64,000 nucleotides of DNA, from the NCBI RefSeq assembly GCF_029338315.1, contig NZ_CP119794.1, forward strand, positions 248,001-312,000, written 5' to 3'. This DNA is from Haloarcula regularis (lineage in GTDB: Archaea > Halobacteriota > Halobacteria > Halobacteriales > Haloarculaceae). The notes beneath the pieces were generated by a model, which saw only the letters and a program-made list of their open reading frames with translations, searched no databases and had not been told where the DNA came from. A program made the translations under genes and the position numbers. The number at the start of each line of letters is the position of its first letter. Position 1 is the first letter of the stretch. Shown here in pieces: positions 37,704 to 47,424 of this stretch.

Positions 37704-38756
37704 TTACAGTTCGGGGACGCCGTCGCGGCCGACGAGAATCTCGTAGGCCTCGATGTCCTCGTAGGCGGCCACCTGGCCGCCGACGTCGACCATGCCGTCG
37801 TCCGTCTCGACGACGAGCGTCGCCACCTCCCGGTTCGAGCTGTAGGAGGCTTCGGCGACGCGCCCCTCGACGACCCAGTGGTCGCCCGTCTCGACGTCCC
37901 GGCCCTCGATGGTCGCGTAGAACTCGCCCTCCATGCTGCTCAGGTCGGAGATACAGCGCCTGATGGTGCCGTAGCGCCGCGGGAAGGGGAGTCCGTCCCC
38001 GTCCGAGGATATCGTGTCCGCCGTCGTCCACAGGACGGTGTTGAGGAACCCGGAGACCAGAAAGCCAAGCTCTGACCGGTTGAAGATGACACCGTAGCGG
38101 TCGGTGTCGCCGCGGACGCTCTCGCGGGTGGCGTACATCGAGTAGTTCCCGTCCGCGATGGCCACCACCGGCGTGGTGATGCCGCGCCGCCCTCGAACGG
38201 TGGTTGCGACGCTCTCGTAGTCGAACTCCGACTCGTCGGGGGCGTCGCGGGCCGGCGAGACCAGGATCTCGGTGGCGATGCCCGCGTCGTGGCGTTCCCG
38301 CAGGCGATCCTCGAACCGACGCAACAGCGAGGGGGTCAACGAAAGCATCAGCTCGTACTCGGCGGCCTCGATGATGTCCTCCAGGTACCGGAGTATCGTC
38401 GGGCGGGACTTCACCAGCGACACCGCCTCCGGTTCGCGGGCCGGCGCGGTGTATCGCTCCGAGAGGCTGTCGACCAGGTCGTCCAGCGAGGACTGGATGT
38501 CGCCGAAGGCGTCCCGGGGGTCGATTGCCAGCACCTTCATCGGGCGCGTCTCCTTCAGCTCGACCAGGCCGACGTCGCTGAGGCTCCGGACGGTGTCGTA
38601 GACCCGGGGCTGTGGGATGTCGGTGTTCTCCGCTATCTCCGAGGCGGTCAGCTCGCCGTGCTGGAGCACGGCCAGGTACGCTGCGACCTCGTACTCGCCG
38701 AGGTTGAACTGTGAGATGACCTGTTCGAGGGCGGCCTCCAGGTCGTCACTTGCCAT
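37704..38756 (-). CDS. TrmB family sugar-responsive transcriptional regulator
   Basis: The 350-residue protein has an N-terminal winged helix (about 1-75: LEQVISQFNLGEYEVAAYLAVLQHGELTASEIAENTDIPQPRVYDTVRSL) and a C-terminal sugar-binding domain of TrmB (about 110-340: SVAADGNYSMY-like patch and GRDVETGDHWVVEGRVAEASYSSNREVATLVVETDDG). TrmB proteins repress or activate sugar transport and glycolytic genes. It lies next to the ABC ATPase at 38809 and the binding protein at 40091, the likely targets. Confidence 0.87.
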   Translation of the reverse strand: MASDDLEAALEQVISQFNLGEYEVAAYLAVLQHGELTASEIAENTDIPQPRVYDTVRSLSDVGLVELKETRPMKVLAIDPRDAFGDIQSSLDDLVDSLSERYTAPAREPEAVSLVKSRPTILRYLEDIIEAAEYELMLSLTPSLLRRFEDRLRERHDAGIATEILVSPARDAPDESEFDYESVATTVRGRRGITTPVVAIADGNYSMYATRESVRGDTDRYGVIFNRSELGFLVSGFLNTVLWTTADTISSDGDGLPFPRRYGTIRRCISDLSSMEGEFYATIEGRDVETGDHWVVEGRVAEASYSSNREVATLVVETDDGMVDVGGQVAAYEDIEAYEILVGRDGVPEL

Positions 38757-38808
38757 GTGGAGGGGTTCTCGAGTCGCCTACAAAGAGACTTCGCCTTCAG
38801 ATATGGGG

Positions 38809-39950
38809 TCAGAGACTGGGCGCGTCGGCCGCCGAGAGTTCGCGGTTGTGGAGCGCCTCGCCGGTCGCCCGGTCGAAGAGGTGGATCGCCGACTCCGGGA
38901 AGCCCGCGACGAGCCGCTGGTCCGCGTCGACGCTGCGCATCCCGTCGATAACGGCGGTAAACAGCGCGCTCTGTGCGGCGGGCGCGCCCTCGAAGGCGAG
39001 GTGGACGACGTTCTCGTCGCCCTTCGGTTCGACGACGTCGACCAGCGCGTGGTAGTCGTGGTCGCCGTCGACGGCCGACTTCAGCTCCACGTCCTCGGGC
39101 CGGATGCCCAGCGTCAGGTCGTTGGTCTCACCCAGGTCCGCAAGCGTCGCCTCGGAGAGCTCGTACTCGAAGTGGTCGGCGACGAGCGTCGTCCCCTCTC
39201 TGGTCACCTCGAAAGTTCATCGACGGTTCGCCGATGAACCCGGCGACGAAGAGGTTGTTCGGCTCGTGGTAACACTCCAGTGGCGTGGCACACTGCTGGA
39301 GGACGCCCTCGTCTAAGATGGCGACCCGGTCGGCCATGGTCATCGCCTCGACCTGATTGTGCGTGACGTAGACCGTCGTCACGCCCAGGTCGTGCTGGAG
39401 CTGCTGGAAGCTCGGTGCGCATCTCCGCTCGCAACTTGGCATCGAGGTTCGCCAGCGGCTCGTCCATCAGGAACACCTCCGGGTCTCGGACGATGGCGCG
39501 CCCGAGTGCGACGCGCTGTTGCTGGCCCCCGGAGAGTTCGTCGGGCTTGCGGTCGAGCAGTTCCGGGATACCCAGCAGGTCGGCCGCCTCCTCGACGCGC
39601 TGGCGGATCTCGTGGTCGGGGAGGTCGGTCGACTCCTCGAGACCGAACGCCATGTTCCCGCGGACGGTCATGTGCGGATACAGCGCGTACGACTGGAACA
39701 CCATCGCGATGTTTCGCTTCGTCGCGGGGACGTCGTTGACCACCTCACCGTCGATGCGCAGCTCGCCCGTCGTGACGTCCTCGAGACCGGCGATCATCCG
39801 GAGCGTCGTTGACTTCCCACAGCCGGAGGGCCCGACGAGGACGAGGAACTCGCCGTCCTCGATGTCGATGTCGACGTCGTCGACGGCGACGATCTGCTCC
39901 CCGTCGTCGTCGAAGACTTTCGTCACGTTGTCGAGTGTCAGTCGTGCCAT
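38809..39950 (-). CDS. Sugar ABC transporter ATP-binding protein (two frameshifts)
   Basis: MalK/UgpC-type ATPase. Walker A is [10 protein letters not shown] (40-49), the Q-loop [12 protein letters not shown], the signature [16 protein letters not shown] and Walker [14 protein letters not shown]. The His-switch region [21 protein letters not shown] lies in a second frame and the C-terminal TOBE region ([12 protein letters not shown]) in a third. The breaks are at 39406-39410 and at the AAA of 39212-39214, each removable by one base. A full-length second ATPase is at 44157. Confidence 0.82.
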
Positions 39951-40090
39951 CGCGTGGTGGGTGATTGAGAGACCGCGTATATCATTGTTGCCCTATCGCT
40001 CGATATCGGCCCGTAGACCTCCACATTCGGCTCTCTCGGTCGGGTCCTCGACCCGCGTCGGCGTCAAAAGACGGCGTCGGGTGTCGGTGT

Positions 40091-41479
40091 CTACTCGCTG
40101 TACGCGCTCGACAGCTGACTGATGACGTCGTCGTTGGACGCGCCGGAGATGAACGAGCTGATCGCCGAACTGACACCCGAGGCGACTTCGGGCGGTGCGG
40201 CCAGGCCGTGTGCCAGCGACCGTGGCTGGGCGTCGCTGTTCTGGAAGTCCTCGATCTGGTCCGTCGAGAAGTCGTTGAACGGCTCCGTGGAGACGTCGTT
40301 CCGGGGTGGGATGGCGCCCTTGCCCGGACAGAATATCTCCTGGGCCCGGGCGGTGCCGACGAACCGACACCAGAGGGTGGTCGCCTCCGGCGACGGGTTG
40401 TTGATGGGGTACGGGAACGAGTCCATGTTCAGCGCGTAGTTGCCGGCGGTGCCGGGGAACGGCACGTAGTCCCACTCCTCGCCGTAGGCGAGGTCGTTGG
40501 TGATGTACGTGCCGGCCGCCCAGTCGCCCTGGTGGATGAAGGCGGCGTCGCCGTTGATGACCTGCGAGTTGGCCTCGGTCCAGGAGATCGAGCCGGCGTC
40601 GCTGGGGTAGAACTCGCTGTAGTCACGGACGATGTCGAGCGCCTCGGCCAGCGCGTCGCTGTTGGCGTCGATCTCGCCGTCCTCGAACGTGGCGCCGTAC
40701 GTCTCCGCGTCGGTGATGCCCAGATAGACCGTCGCGAACAGCTGGATGGTCGACCACGGCGCGTTGGTCTGGTGGGCCATCCCCGTGTAACCGGCGTCGG
40801 AGACGGCCTGCAGGGCCTCGGTGACGTCGGCCGGCGTTTCCAGGCTGGTCGGGTCGACGCCCGCGTCCTCGACGACGCTGACGTTGTAGAACAGGTTGTT
40901 GATGCGGTGGATGTTCAGGGGCACCGTGACGAAGTTGCCGGCCGGCTGGGCCGCTGCCTTCGGCCCGTCCAGGTACGCTTCCTGCATGTTGTTCTCGCTC
41001 CAGACGGAGTCACCGATGTCCTCGAGCAGGTTCGCGTCCGTGAACGGCCGCAGCGCCGCCCCGGGCCAGTTCTGCCACGTGCTCGGGTGGTTGCCGTTCT
41101 GGATGCGCGTCCGGATGTTGGACTGGAGGTTCTGGCCGGCCCCGCCCGCGATGAGGTTGTCGTCGAAGTCCACGAACGGGTACTCCTCGACGAAGGCGTC
41201 CATCACGGCCTGGATGGCCTCGAGGCCGTCGCCTTCGCCCCACCAGTGGGCTACCTCGAGCGTACTCGTCTGTGTCTGTTCGCTGCCGCCGTCGCCGCCG
41301 TCACCGTCGCTGCCGCCGTCGCCACCGCTGCCGCCGTCACCGCCGTCGCCACCGCTACCACCGTCGCCGCCGCTGCCACCGTCGCCGCCACACCCGGCGA
41401 GTGATGCAGCTCCTGCAGCGCCCGCGATGCGAAGCGCGTTACGTCTCGATAGCCGCCTGTCAGAGGATTCGTCAGTCAT
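40091..41479 (-). CDS. Sugar ABC transporter substrate-binding lipoprotein
   Basis: Extracellular binding protein of the family 1 type, 462 residues. A Tat signal (SRRNALRIAG) and lipobox end at Cys30. A Gly/Asp/Ser linker fills 31-66, and the binding domain has LEVAHWWGEGDGLEAIQAVMDAFVEEYP and LYGITDAE-like core segments. Its ligand is probably a mono- or disaccharide. It is upstream of the frameshifted ATPase on the same strand, but no permease is between them. Confidence 0.87.
   Translation of the reverse strand: MTDESSDRRLSRRNALRIAGAAGAASLAGCGGDGGSGGDGGSGGDGGDGGSGGDGGSDGDGGDGGSEQTQTSTLEVAHWWGEGDGLEAIQAVMDAFVEEYPFVDFDDNLIAGGAGQNLQSNIRTRIQNGNHPSTWQNWPGAALRPFTDANLLEDIGDSVWSENNMQEAYLDGPKAAAQPAGNFVTVPLNIHRINNLFYNVSVVEDAGVDPTSLETPADVTEALQAVSDAGYTGMAHQTNAPWSTIQLFATVYLGITDAETYGATFEDGEIDANSDALAEALDIVRDYSEFYPSDAGSISWTEANSQVINGDAAFIHQGDWAAGTYITNDLAYGEEWDYVPFPGTAGNYALNMDSFPYPINNPSPEATTLWCRFVGTARAQEIFCPGKGAIPPRNDVSTEPFNDFSTDQIEDFQNSDAQPRSLAHGLAAPPEVASGVSSAISSFISGASNDDVISQLSSAYSE
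41282..41389 (-). repeat. Low-complexity Gly/Asp/Ser linker-coding repeat
   Basis: Tandem six-residue units such as GGDGGS encode an acidic flexible linker between the lipid anchor and the binding domain. The binding protein at 47425 has a similar repeat, coded by different but related triplets. Confidence 0.7.
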
Positions 41480-41727
41480 GAGTACAGCAGTACCTCATCA
41501 CTCCGTATTGACGATTCGCACTTAATACCGCGTATGACAACAGCGTTCATTTTACTTTCAGCTCCGAGAGCGAAACCGCCTGACACGTGGCCGGCTGTTT
41601 CGCCTCCCGCCGAACGTGGCCGACAGAACGTCCAGGAACCAATTCAGTCGGCGTAGGAGACCTGTCGGATTGCGGACGACTGTGTTCGCCGGTCCGAAAC
41701 ATCCACCGACCCGAACAGCCCGGGCAC
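41480..41727. other. Intergenic region between binding-protein and glucose dehydrogenase genes
   Basis: No gene is seen in this 248-base gap on either strand. It contains the promoter of the binding protein at 40091, with an AT-rich patch (cttaataccgcgtatgac) near 41520-41540. Confidence 0.5.
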
Positions 41728-42792
41728 TTACAGCGTGTCGAACTCCACGACGGCTTTGATCTGCTCGTCGTCGTCGACGAACGCCGGGTCGACGTTCTCG
41801 GGGCCGACCACCGTCGTCACGAGGTCCTCGAGCAGCGACTCGGGCATCTCGCCGAGCGTCTCGCGGGCCATCTCGAAGTGCTTGACGTGGGAGTTGACCG
41901 TGCCGATGAGACACTTGTTGTGGAGGACGATGTCGTTGTGGAGCGCGCCGCCGTCGATCTCGAACTCCCACGAGGCCGGGATGCCCAGCAGGGCACCGAC
42001 GCCGTTCTGGGCGAGTGCGTGGACGGTCTGGACGGCGTGGGGGGCGAACCCGGTCGCCTCGTAGATGTAGTCCATCCCCTCGTAGTGCTCGGGAATCTCG
42101 TCGACGGGCGTCTGGCGCGAGTCGATGTACGTCGCCCCGAGGTCCTCGATGATGTCGACGGTCGGGTCCGGCCGGTCCCGGCGCCCGACACAGTGGGTGC
42201 GGTCGAACTCCTGGCCGAGCATCCAGACAGTCAGGAGTCCGAGCGACCCGTTCCCCAGGACACAGGCGGCCTCGGGGCGCCACTCGAAGGGCTCCCGCGT
42301 GGCGAAGGCGTGTTCGGTGGCCTTGGCGGTAATCGAGATCGGTTCGACGAAGAACCCGTACTCGGCCAGCGTCTCGGGGAGCGGGACCAGGAAGTCCGCC
42401 GGCGAGGTGAAATACTCCGCCATGAACCCGTGTTCGCCGACGATGCCGCGCTCGTAATAGTCCCCCTCCGGGGCCATGTCGGGTTCGCCGCGCCGGAAGA
42501 AGTCGTTGGTCTCGCCGTTCGGCTTCCGTCTGACGGTCGGCGCGACGACCTGCCCCTGTGCCAGTCCCGTCCCGTTGGGGTCCTCGACGACGCCGACGGC
42601 CTCGTGGCCCAGCACCATGTGGTCCTCGCCTTCGGGGTAGCCGCCGTGTTCGCCGCTGATGACCTCGTGGTCGGTCCCGTCGACGCCGACCCTGAGCGTC
42701 CTGACCAGCGCCTCGCCACGGTCGGGCGTCGGCCGTTCCTTCTCGACGAGCGCCGGCTCGGTCTCCCCCTCGCGGACCGCGATCGTTTTCAT
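41728..42792 (-). CDS. gdh: Zinc-dependent glucose 1-dehydrogenase
   Basis: Oxidises glucose to gluconolactone with NAD(P), the first step of the semi-phosphorylative Entner-Doudoroff pathway. The 354-residue medium-chain dehydrogenase has the catalytic zinc residues of halophilic glucose dehydrogenase at the same numbers: Asp38 (GVDGTDHE), His63 and Glu64 (LGHEAVG) and Glu150 (FFVEPIS). The Rossmann motif is GNGSLGLLTV. The structural-zinc Cys cluster is absent, as in Haloferax GlcDH. It starts at 42792. Confidence 0.88.
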   Translation of the reverse strand: MKTIAVREGETEPALVEKERPTPDRGEALVRTLRVGVDGTDHEVISGEHGGYPEGEDHMVLGHEAVGVVEDPNGTGLAQGQVVAPTVRRKPNGETNDFFRRGEPDMAPEGDYYERGIVGEHGFMAEYFTSPADFLVPLPETLAEYGFFVEPISITAKATEHAFATREPFEWRPEAACVLGNGSLGLLTVWMLGQEFDRTHCVGRRDRPDPTVDIIEDLGATYIDSRQTPVDEIPEHYEGMDYIYEATGFAPHAVQTVHALAQNGVGALLGIPASWEFEIDGGALHNDIVLHNKCLIGTVNSHVKHFEMARETLGEMPESLLEDLVTTVVGPENVDPAFVDDDEQIKAVVEFDTL

Positions 42793-42847
42793 ACTGTTGA
42801 GAAGGTCAGACGCCACGGATTAAGCTTTCTTCACTGCCACCGCGCTG

Positions 42848-43918
42848 TTACTCGATTCCGACGGCGGCCCCGGCCTCGCTCGACCGGTAAATGCCGTCGA
42901 CGACCCGCTGGACGGTCAGTGCCTGCTCGACCGTGTTGACCGCTGGCGACTCGCCGGCGGCCACGGCCTCGACGAACCGCCGGGCCTCGACGGCGTGGGG
43001 GTCGTTCGGCGCCGTCTCGACGTCGGTGGTGCGGTGGTGGATACCGCCGACGTCGGCCGTCTCGTACAGCGTCAGCGACCCGTCCCCGAGGTCCAGTCTG
43101 GCGCCGCCGGCGTCGCCTCGAACGTAGTACTCCTTGCTGTCGGGCCGGTTCGTCGCCCAGGCCACCTCGAGCGATATCGTGGCTCCGTTCGCACAGCGGA
43201 CGAACGCGCTCGCCGAGTCGTCCACGTCGAACCCGCCCTCGCCCTCGTCGGCCCGCCAGGCACGGACGTTGCCGTAGTCGGGCCGCGAGCCGAACTCGGA
43301 ACGGGTCGTTCCCGATACCTCGACCACGTCCGGGTCGCCAAGCAGGGACAGCGAGAGGTCGATGGCGTGGACGCCGATGTCGATGAGCGAGCCCCCGCCG
43401 GCGACGTCGGCCTGGGTGAACCACGACCCGCGGTTCGGGATCCCGCGCCGGCGGACGTAGTTGGCCTCCACGTGGCTCACGGTCCCGAGCGTCCCGCGCT
43501 CTCGGTAGGCGGCCAGCGTCCGGACGGGACTCGCAAAGCGGTTGTGGAAGCCGACCATACAGAATCCGGGCGCCGACCGGGCGGCCGCCGCGATCCGCTC
43601 CGCGCCGGCCAGGTCGTCGGCGAGTGGCTTCTGGACCAGCACGTCGAGGCCGGCCTCCAGTGCCGCGACGACGTACTCCTCGTGATAGCGATTCGGTGTG
43701 GTCACCATGACGGCGTCGACGGCTTCGAACACCGGTTCCGGGTCCGCCGACACGGAGACGTCGTACTCGGTTTCGAAGGCCGCCCGCGCGTCGGCGTCGA
43801 CGTCGACACCGGCCGTGACGACGTCACCGAGGCCCTGGCTCTCGAGTGCGTCACAGTGGATGCGGGCGATGTTTCCGAGACCGACGATTCCGAGGCTCAC
43901 CGAAGACGGGTCTGTCAT
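42848..43918 (-). CDS. Gfo/Idh/MocA family oxidoreductase
   Basis: NAD(P)-dependent sugar oxidoreductase of 356 residues with LGIVGLGNIARIHCDAL (Rossmann, about 8-24) and the conserved lysine of VQKPLADD (about 97). ANYVRRRGIPNRGSWFTQADVAGGGSLIDIGVHAIDL follows in the substrate domain. The family acts on sugars, inositols and pseudoaminosugars; the substrate here is unknown. It is one of two such proteins in the island (the other is at 57668) and shares a strand with glucose dehydrogenase and the transporter. Confidence 0.85.
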   Translation of the reverse strand: MTDPSSVSLGIVGLGNIARIHCDALESQGLGDVVTAGVDVDADARAAFETEYDVSVSADPEPVFEAVDAVMVTTPNRYHEEYVVAALEAGLDVLVQKPLADDLAGAERIAAAARSAPGFCMVGFHNRFASPVRTLAAYRERGTLGTVSHVEANYVRRRGIPNRGSWFTQADVAGGGSLIDIGVHAIDLSLSLLGDPDVVEVSGTTRSEFGSRPDYGNVRAWRADEGEGGFDVDDSASAFVRCANGATISLEVAWATNRPDSKEYYVRGDAGGARLDLGDGSLTLYETADVGGIHHRTTDVETAPNDPHAVEARRFVEAVAAGESPAVNTVEQALTVQRVVDGIYRSSEAGAAVGIE

Positions 43919-43956
43919 GTGCTGTGTGTGCGTGCTCTAGAACGGGTCGGTGCGGG

Positions 43957-44151
43957 TCAGTAGAGCTGCTGTTCCCGCTCCTCGCGCTCTTTCTCGCGCT
44001 GTTCCTTCTGTTTCTGCCTGCGACGCCCCCGCCGATACTGGATGAGGCCGGGGATGATCGTGTTTTTCAGGTCCAGGACGAACGACACGATACCGTACGC
44101 CCAGAAGAAAAACAGGAGCAGCGCCAGCGTCCACCAGAGGGTCCCGGGCAT
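43957..44151 (-). CDS. Small single-span membrane protein of the sugar-transport operon
   Basis: The 64-residue protein has one membrane helix (about 5-26), a short loop (DLKNTIIPGLIQYRRG) and a highly charged Lys/Glu/Arg/Gln tail. It starts 5 bases after the stop of the ATPase at 44157, so it is in the transport operon. It may stabilise the transporter, but no function is known. Confidence 0.65.
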   Translation of the reverse strand: MPGTLWWTLALLLFFFWAYGIVSFVLDLKNTIIPGLIQYRRGRRRQKQKEQREKEREEREQQLY

Positions 44152-44156
44152 CGTGC

Positions 44157-45353
44157 TCAGTCGTCGGATTCGACCTCGCCGCCGGACGCCGACCCGGCCG
44201 GTTCGGCCTGCTGGAGGCCGTGGACGATGGCCTCACCCGACGCCGTGTCGAACAGGTGGGTCTTGCGCCGGTCGACGACGACCTCGATGTCCTCGTCCTC
44301 CTCGATGTCGGAGTCCGGTTCGATGCTCATCAGCAGCTGGTCGTTGGTCGCCTGTTCCTGGGACATCGACGTCTCGCCGTCGCCCAGCAGCAGGTAGGCG
44401 AATATCTCGTCGCCCATCGGCTCTAACACGTCCGTCTGGGCCTCGATGTTCATCGAGGGGTCGGCGACCTCGTTTTTCAGGTTCGCCGGGTAGATGTCCT
44501 CCGGGCGGATCCCCATCGTCAGCTGGTCGCCGACGCCGACGCCCTCGACGGTCGAGGGGTCGAAGGATATCGAGAAGTTCTCGGAGACGAGCTCGGTCTC
44601 GGTCACCTCGGCCTCGACGAAGTTCATCGACGGCGACCCGATGAACCCGGCGACAAAGAGGTTGTCCGGTTCGTTGTAGCAGGTCAGGGGCGGGTCGATC
44701 TGCTGGAGGCTGCCGGCGTTGAGCACGGCGATCCGGTCGGACATCGTCATCGCCTCCTCCTGGTCGTGGGTGACGTAGATGATGGTGGTGTCCAGTTCCT
44801 TGTGCAGGCGCTGGAGCTCGGTCCGCATGTGGACCTTGAGCTTCGCGTCTAAGTTCGCCAGCGGCTCGTCCATCAGGAAGACGTCCGGTTCGCGGACGAT
44901 GGCGCGTGCGATGGCGACGCGCTGGCGCTGCCCGCCGGACATCTCCTCGGGCATCCGCCCGAGCATGCCCTCGAGCTGGACGATGTCGGCGGCGTGTTCG
45001 ACGCGCCGGTCGATCTCGTCTTGCGGGTAGTCCCGCAGCCGGAGGCCAAAGGAGATGTTGTCGTAGACGTCCATGTGGGGAAACAGCGCGATGTTCTGGA
45101 ACACCATCGCGATACCCCGGTCCTTCGGCGGGAGGTTGGTCACCTCGCGGTCGCCGATGTAGACCTCGCCCTCCGTCGGGATGGTCAGGCCGGCGATGGT
45201 CTCCATCGTGGTCGACTTCCCACACCCCGAGGGGCCGACGAAGCAGATGAACTCGCCGTGTTCGATGTCGAGGTTCATGTTGTCGACGGCGGTGACTACC
45301 TCACCCTGGTCGTCGTAGCGTTTCGTTACGTTTTCGAGTCTGACTCGTGCCAT
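44157..45353 (-). CDS. Sugar ABC transporter ATP-binding protein (MalK/UgpC-type)
   Basis: Complete 398-residue ATPase. Walker A is [10 protein letters not shown] (40-49), the Q-loop FQNIALFPHMDV, the signature MSGGQRQRVAIARAIV, and Walker [14 protein letters not shown], with VTHDQEEAMTMSDRIAVLNAG. The TOBE/OB region has LTMGIRPEDIYPANL. It follows the two permease genes with 7 bases between and pairs with the small membrane protein after it, so it is the ATPase of this permease pair. Confidence 0.92.
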   Translation of the reverse strand: MARVRLENVTKRYDDQGEVVTAVDNMNLDIEHGEFICFVGPSGCGKSTTMETIAGLTIPTEGEVYIGDREVTNLPPKDRGIAMVFQNIALFPHMDVYDNISFGLRLRDYPQDEIDRRVEHAADIVQLEGMLGRMPEEMSGGQRQRVAIARAIVREPDVFLMDEPLANLDAKLKVHMRTELQRLHKELDTTIIYVTHDQEEAMTMSDRIAVLNAGSLQQIDPPLTCYNEPDNLFVAGFIGSPSMNFVEAEVTETELVSENFSISFDPSTVEGVGVGDQLTMGIRPEDIYPANLKNEVADPSMNIEAQTDVLEPMGDEIFAYLLLGDGETSMSQEQATNDQLLMSIEPDSDIEEDEDIEVVVDRRKTHLFDTASGEAIVHGLQQAEPAGSASGGEVESDD

Positions 45354-45360
45354 TGTTGTA

Positions 45361-46349
45361 TTACTCCTTGAGTGCTCCTGAGGTCAGTCCGCTGACGATG
45401 CGCTCCTGTGCCACGACGACGAGGATGACGACGGGAAGGACCCCGACGACGCTCGCGGCGGCCATCAGGTTGAACTGCGTGGTGTACTGTGTCTGGTAGC
45501 TGAGGATACCGCCGACGATCGGCGACCACTTCGCGGGTTCCGGCGACGTCGCCATGATGGAACTGAAGAAGTACTCGTTGTAGACGGCGATGAACGTCAG
45601 CACGGCCGCCGTCGCCACACCGGGTGCCGACAGCGGCATGATGACGCGGAACAGCGCGCCCAGACGCGTGGTCCCCTCGACCCGCGCGGCGTCCTCAAGG
45701 CCGTCCGGAATCTGGCCGTAGAAGGTCGTGAGGATGAACACCGACAGCGGCATGAACAGCGCGCTAAAGGGCAGCACCATCGATCCCGGCGTGTTCAGGA
45801 GCCGCGGCGGCGTGAACAGCGGGACCTGCGTGAACGGAATCGTGATCGGTGCGTTCGCTGCGAACGCCTGGAAAAGCGGGATGACGAACGCGGCGGGCGG
45901 GAAGTAGCTGATCGCCAGGATGCCCAGCATCAGCACGGCCCGGCCCGGGAAGCGGAGCCGACCGAAGACGTAGCCGGCCAGACTCGCGACCAGGAGCACG
46001 ATGACCGTCGTCGAGACGGCCAGCGCGAAGCTGTTCAGCATGTACAGGTGGAACGGCACCTGTTCGAAGACGGAGATAAATGCTCCCGGATTGAACCCCT
46101 TCGGCGTCGGGAGCGGGAACGTGAACCCGGCGACCTGGGGCAGGAGCTCCCGGCGAGCAGGTTCCCCTCGGGGGTGACTGCCAGCACGAGCAGCCAGTAG
46201 AAGGGGAACATCGTCGTCACCAGGAAAAACACCATCGCTGCGTAGAACAGCGCACGGTACACCTTCTCCGGGTTCGCCATGGCGCTCTGTGTCCACCGAG
46301 CGAGCGGTCCGCCCTCGTCGTCGGAGTCTTGGTCTGTCGCGGTTGCCAT
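45361..46349 (-). CDS. Sugar ABC transporter permease, MalG-like (one frameshift)
   Basis: Inner-membrane permease of the MalG type. The N-terminal segment (AMANPEKVYRALFYAAMVFFLVTTMFPFYWLLVLAVTP) and the rest, with the EAA loop DGLEDAARVEGTTRLGALFRVIMPLSAPGVAT, are in different frames. They join at the CCC of 46149-46151, where one more base restores the reading. About six membrane segments are present in total. It starts 1 base after the stop of the MalF-like gene. Confidence 0.87.
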
Positions 46350-46350
46350 C

Positions 46351-47337
46351 TCAGATCGCGTCCTCCCCTTGCCACAGGATGATTACCATCACCACGGCAC
46401 CGATGATGGCCGCCGTGACGAAGGCGATGGCCGCCGACGTGCCCTCGCGCGTGTTGAAGGTCGCGACGACCATACACGAGAGCGACGGGACGACCGAGCA
46501 TTTCGACACCGTGTCGATGATACCGTAGACCCGCATCGCCTGGACCGACCGGAAGAGCACGGCGATACCGATGGTCGGCAGGATGAGCGGGAACGTGATC
46601 ATCTTGAACTGCTGCCACTTGGTGGCCCCGGCGACCTTCGCGACGTCGTAGAGGCCGCGATCGATGCTCTGGAGGCCAGCCAGTATCAGCAGCGCCATGA
46701 ACGCCGACGTCTTCCAGATGTCGGCGACGATGATGATAAAGAGCGAACTCGCCGGGTCGTTGAGCGTGTTCGTCGGAGCCAGGATCCCGAGGTCAGCCAG
46801 CACGGGAGTCAGGAAGCCGATGTTCGAGTTGAACATCAGGAAGAAGATCATCCCCTGGATGACGACCGGCACCGCCCACGGGATGATGATGGCCGCACGG
46901 ACCCACCGGCGGCCGTAGAAGTCCTGGTCGAGGATGAGCGCCTGCCCGAGCCCGATGAGGGTCTCGAAGAAGACGCTCACCACCGAGAAGATGATCGTCA
47001 CCACCAGCGCGCTCGTGATGAGCGCCTGGAGTCCGAGACTCCCCGGCAGGAAGTTGGTGTCGCCCGGGAGGAAGACGTCTTTCTCCCCGGCGAACAGTTC
47101 TACGTAGTTCCCGATGCCGACGAACGACGTACTCGAGAAGTCGGCCGAAACCTCGAACAGCGAGAGCTCGAAGGTCCGCAACAGCGGGTACAGAGCGATG
47201 ACCCCGAGCAGGATGAAGACCGGTATCAAGAGCAGGTACGCGTACTGCGTGTCGCTCAGGTTCTCCATCCAGCGCATCGCGTTGACGAGTGCGCCCGACC
47301 GGCGTGATTCACGCTCGCGTGCGGTATCTGTGCTCAT
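46351..47337 (-). CDS. Sugar ABC transporter permease, MalF-like
   Basis: Permease of 328 residues with six membrane segments and the EAA loop RGLYDVAKVAGATKWQQFKMITFPLILPT (about 230-258). The start at 47337 is preferred to an ATG 30 bases upstream. It lies between the binding protein at 47425 and the MalG-like partner, the usual order in haloarchaeal sugar operons. Confidence 0.9.
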   Translation of the reverse strand: MSTDTARERESRRSGALVNAMRWMENLSDTQYAYLLLIPVFILLGVIALYPLLRTFELSLFEVSADFSSTSFVGIGNYVELFAGEKDVFLPGDTNFLPGSLGLQALITSALVVTIIFSVVSVFFETLIGLGQALILDQDFYGRRWVRAAIIIPWAVPVVIQGMIFFLMFNSNIGFLTPVLADLGILAPTNTLNDPASSLFIIIVADIWKTSAFMALLILAGLQSIDRGLYDVAKVAGATKWQQFKMITFPLILPTIGIAVLFRSVQAMRVYGIIDTVSKCSVVPSLSCMVVATFNTREGTSAAIAFVTAAIIGAVVMVIILWQGEDAI

Positions 47338-47424
47338 GTCCCTCTTTCCCTCCGCGTATTGTTCCACTCCATAATCAATAATAAACTAGGATTGTGTTAA
47401 AACTAGCCCCAGGCTACGGCGCCG